A DNA stretch of 64,000 bases from Pseudomonadota bacterium. GTDB lineage: Bacteria > Pseudomonadota > Gammaproteobacteria > Burkholderiales > Burkholderiaceae_B. Where the stretch lies: the NCBI GenBank assembly GCA_023423975.1, contig JAFAEO010000048.1, forward strand, positions 1 to 64,000, given 5' to 3'. The notes beneath the pieces are model-generated. The model made no database searches and was not told the origin of the DNA. It saw nothing but the letters and a program-made list of their open reading frames with translations. This document shows, in pieces, positions 62,282 to 64,000 of the stretch; the first letter of the stretch is position 1; each line of letters starts with the position of its first letter. Made by a program: the position numbers and the translations under genes.

Positions 62282-62904
62282 CAACGCCAACTGTCCTGAT
62301 CATCCGCATTCCCGGTATTCGCCTGAGCCGCGAGCAATGCAATGTATTGCTGCAAAAAGCACTGGGCTCCAGTGACAACCGTGCCCATCTGTGCCATGCG
62401 GTAGATGCCCCCGAAACTTATATCTATCTTGCAGATGCGTTCGATAGCACCATGACGCAAGAGCCTGCAAAAAAAGAGTCGCCGAACCCCCCAAGTGCAG
62501 TCCGAGCAATCGGTACGCTTGCAGATGCCATTGCACAGCACTATCCTGGTGCAAGTACAGACCTGCTGCAGCTCACACTGGATCTGCGTGGCCAGGCCTG
62601 GGGACAAACAGCGGCCTGCCATTATGTTGTGGAAACCGACGTTGATGCCGTCGCCGAAGCCGACTTCAATGACTGGTATACGCAAGAGCATATGCCGGGC
62701 CTGGCAGCCGTACCCGGCACCATCAGGGCCATGCGCCTATACAAGCGTGATGGCGCGCCGCGCTACCATGCACTCTATTTGCTGCATACACGAGACACCT
62801 TTGGTTCACCGCAATGGCTCACAGTCCGGGGCACCGAATGGAGCAGCCGGGTACGCCCGCACTTCAAGAACACCAAACGCACCATGTTCAACATTATCGA
62901 GTAA
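62278..62904 (+). CDS. DUF4286/EthD-like dimeric barrel protein
   Basis: A 208-residue protein, probably with two ferredoxin-like repeats. The second half has the recognisable pattern of DUF4286-type proteins: FNDWYTQEHMPGLAAVPGTI near residue 122, then RYHALYLLHTRDTFG. Such dimeric alpha-beta barrels act as small monooxygenases, isomerases or binding proteins in catabolic clusters. The first half (VLIIRIPGIRLSREQ) is less conserved. It is translationally coupled to the amidohydrolase gene and followed by the decarboxylase-like gene after eight bases. Confidence 0.7.
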   Translation: MTTPTVLIIRIPGIRLSREQCNVLLQKALGSSDNRAHLCHAVDAPETYIYLADAFDSTMTQEPAKKESPNPPSAVRAIGTLADAIAQHYPGASTDLLQLTLDLRGQAWGQTAACHYVVETDVDAVAEADFNDWYTQEHMPGLAAVPGTIRAMRLYKRDGAPRYHALYLLHTRDTFGSPQWLTVRGTEWSSRVRPHFKNTKRTMFNIIE

Positions 62905-62912
62905 GGAACACG

Positions 62913-63467
62913 ATGACCCGCCTATCAGCGCCGGATCCGGCTACTATGAACGACCATCAAAAGCAGGTATATGCTGCTATTGCCGCAGGTCCACGCGGTC
63001 AGGTACGCGGACCGCTGGCCATATGGCTGAACCGGCCCGGTCTGGCCGAACATGCGCAGGCGCTAGGACAATACTGCCGCTATGATTCAAGCCTTTGCAC
63101 TCGCCTGTCTGAACTAGCTATTTTGACTATGGCGGTGCTGTGGCAATCTGAATTTGAATGGTGGGCGCACAGGCCGATCGCGCTCAAAGCGGGTGTCTCA
63201 CAGGACACCGTGGATGCACTGATGAACAATAGTGAGTCCATTCCCTTTACACGGGAAGATGAACAGGTGGTACATGAATTTGTGCACACACTAGTTACTA
63301 CTCGCCAAATACCTCAAGGGCTGTACGACAAGGCAATCAAGACGCTGGGACAGGATAATGTGGTGGACTTGGTCGGGCTGGCCGGCTATTACACCCTGAT
63401 CTCCATGACTCTGAATGTGTTTGAAGTGGGGTTGCCTGAAGGCGCGCAGGCACAGTTCACAAGATAA
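62913..63467 (+). CDS. Carboxymuconolactone decarboxylase family protein
   Basis: A 184-residue AhpD-like helical protein. Visible features are GQVRGPLAIWLNRPGLAEHA near residue 28, SLCTRLSELAILTMAVLWQS near 59, and EWWAHRPIALKAGVSQDTVD near 82. The catalytic CxxC pair of AhpD peroxidases is absent, which favours the lyase/decarboxylase side of the family. AAGGAA precedes ATG 62913. It closes a three-gene operon that probably degrades an aromatic-derived lactone (inference). Confidence 0.87.
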   Translation: MTRLSAPDPATMNDHQKQVYAAIAAGPRGQVRGPLAIWLNRPGLAEHAQALGQYCRYDSSLCTRLSELAILTMAVLWQSEFEWWAHRPIALKAGVSQDTVDALMNNSESIPFTREDEQVVHEFVHTLVTTRQIPQGLYDKAIKTLGQDNVVDLVGLAGYYTLISMTLNVFEVGLPEGAQAQFTR

Positions 63468-63659
63468 ACCCGAATTCAAATCACGATTCAAACTGCAATT
63501 TAAACGTCGGTTTAGGTGCTACTTAAATCTCTGTTTTCGCGGGAACCTCGCATCCTGCTACAAAAACACCACAGCCAATATGCCGCCAGAATAAGGCTGT
63601 CCGCAGGCGAAGAGACATGGCCGGTGTACTGATGCAAAAAGTGCATGACTTAAATTGTA

Positions 63660-64000
63660 TTACCCGGTTTCCCGAGTGTCGTAGGTTTGCAGACGGACCG
63701 GATCAGGAATATAGACGTCCCTTCCTTCTACCGTGATAAGGTTGCGCGCGCATAGTTCGCGCATGATGCGTGAAAAGTGCTCTGGGGTGATGTTCAACAG
63801 TGAAGCAACAAGTGCCTTGTTAGTATTGAAGCGAAACTGGCCGCCATCCTGAAGCTGTGCATGTTCAAGAAAATAGTCGACCACACGCTGGGTAGCGGTT
63901 TTGAGCGTATAAGATTCTATGTCCTTGAGTAAGGCGTACACCCGGCGGCTCATATTACTGAGCATGCGCATGGCGAATGTCGGCTCGCGTTCAAGCAAGG
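63660..64000 (-). CDS. Crp/Fnr-family regulator, C-terminal part (partial)
   Basis: Only the last 113 or so residues are in the window; the N-terminal sensor domain lies beyond the right edge. A dimerisation helix (RMLSNMSRRVYALLKDIESY) leads into a Crp-type winged helix: TATQRVVDYFLEHAQL, then VASLLNITPEHFSRIMRELC as the recognition helix region. The motif TPEHFSR matches the Fnr-like E-x2-SR recognition helix. It cannot be told whether the protein senses oxygen, NO or a nucleotide. Confidence 0.85.
   Translation of the reverse strand, partial: LLEREPTFAMRMLSNMSRRVYALLKDIESYTLKTATQRVVDYFLEHAQLQDGGQFRFNTNKALVASLLNITPEHFSRIMRELCARNLITVEGRDVYIPDPVRLQTYDTRETG

Overview
The window looks like a piece of the chromosome of a betaproteobacterium of the family Alcaligenaceae (Burkholderiales), probably Advenella or a close relative. 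This is inferred from the three Bug-type tricarboxylate receptors, the BrkB/YihY protein, the fructosamine-kinase-type homoserine kinase followed by a BPSS1780-type membrane protein, the class Ia ribonucleotide reductase with YfaE, the orn-acpS-nagZ-uvrC-pgsA gene order and the moderate GC content. I could not check it against a database. No rRNA, tRNA, insertion sequence, prophage or CRISPR array was recognised.

Left part (1-20 kb), mostly core functions: the start of a type VI VgrG gene with a gene remnant beside it; chorismate synthase (aroC); the AMPylase SelO with a DUF2069 membrane protein; BrkB; a CBS-domain protein; a tight operon of zinc alcohol dehydrogenase, lipid-kinase-like protein and metallophosphoesterase; the nrdA-nrdB-yfaE operon behind two tandem NrdR boxes; a CBS-tailed ClC channel coupled to dusA; thrB with a membrane protein; and an M48 lipoprotein protease.

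Middle part (20-43 kb): a LysR gene divergent from a Bug receptor-sulfatase-Bug receptor cassette; etfBA with two compound hairpins behind it; a histone-deacetylase-like amidohydrolase; the lytic transglycosylase MltB; isocitrate lyase with a strong bidirectional terminator; an MFS exporter; the block orn-acpS-nagZ-uvrC-pgsA; and a forward block of a Ste24-type protease, rsgA and a P-loop kinase. A Nudix CoA pyrophosphatase and rplS follow. rplS stands alone here, without rpsP-rimM-trmD upstream.

The stretch 42.1-43.5 kb is the most unusual. It holds a degenerate array of the 9-mer GAAACGACG and a 70-residue single-span membrane protein. A near-perfect LexA (SOS) box lies about 150 bases upstream of that protein, and the leader between them is rich in inverted repeats. 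The layout resembles SOS-controlled small membrane toxins of the TisB kind, but I do not recognise the protein.

Right part (43.5-64 kb): a Prx6-type peroxiredoxin; a catabolic operon of two acyl-CoA dehydrogenases, a Bug receptor and a family III CoA transferase behind a divergent LysR gene; a ten-gene Tad/Flp pilus operon (pilin, TadG-like, TadE-like, unknown, CpaB, CpaC, an FHA-CpaF fusion, TadB, TadC, DUF192) that lacks TadZ and a prepilin peptidase; a three-gene module of amidohydrolase, DUF4286-like protein and carboxymuconolactone-decarboxylase-like protein; and the C-terminal end of a Crp/Fnr regulator cut by the window edge.
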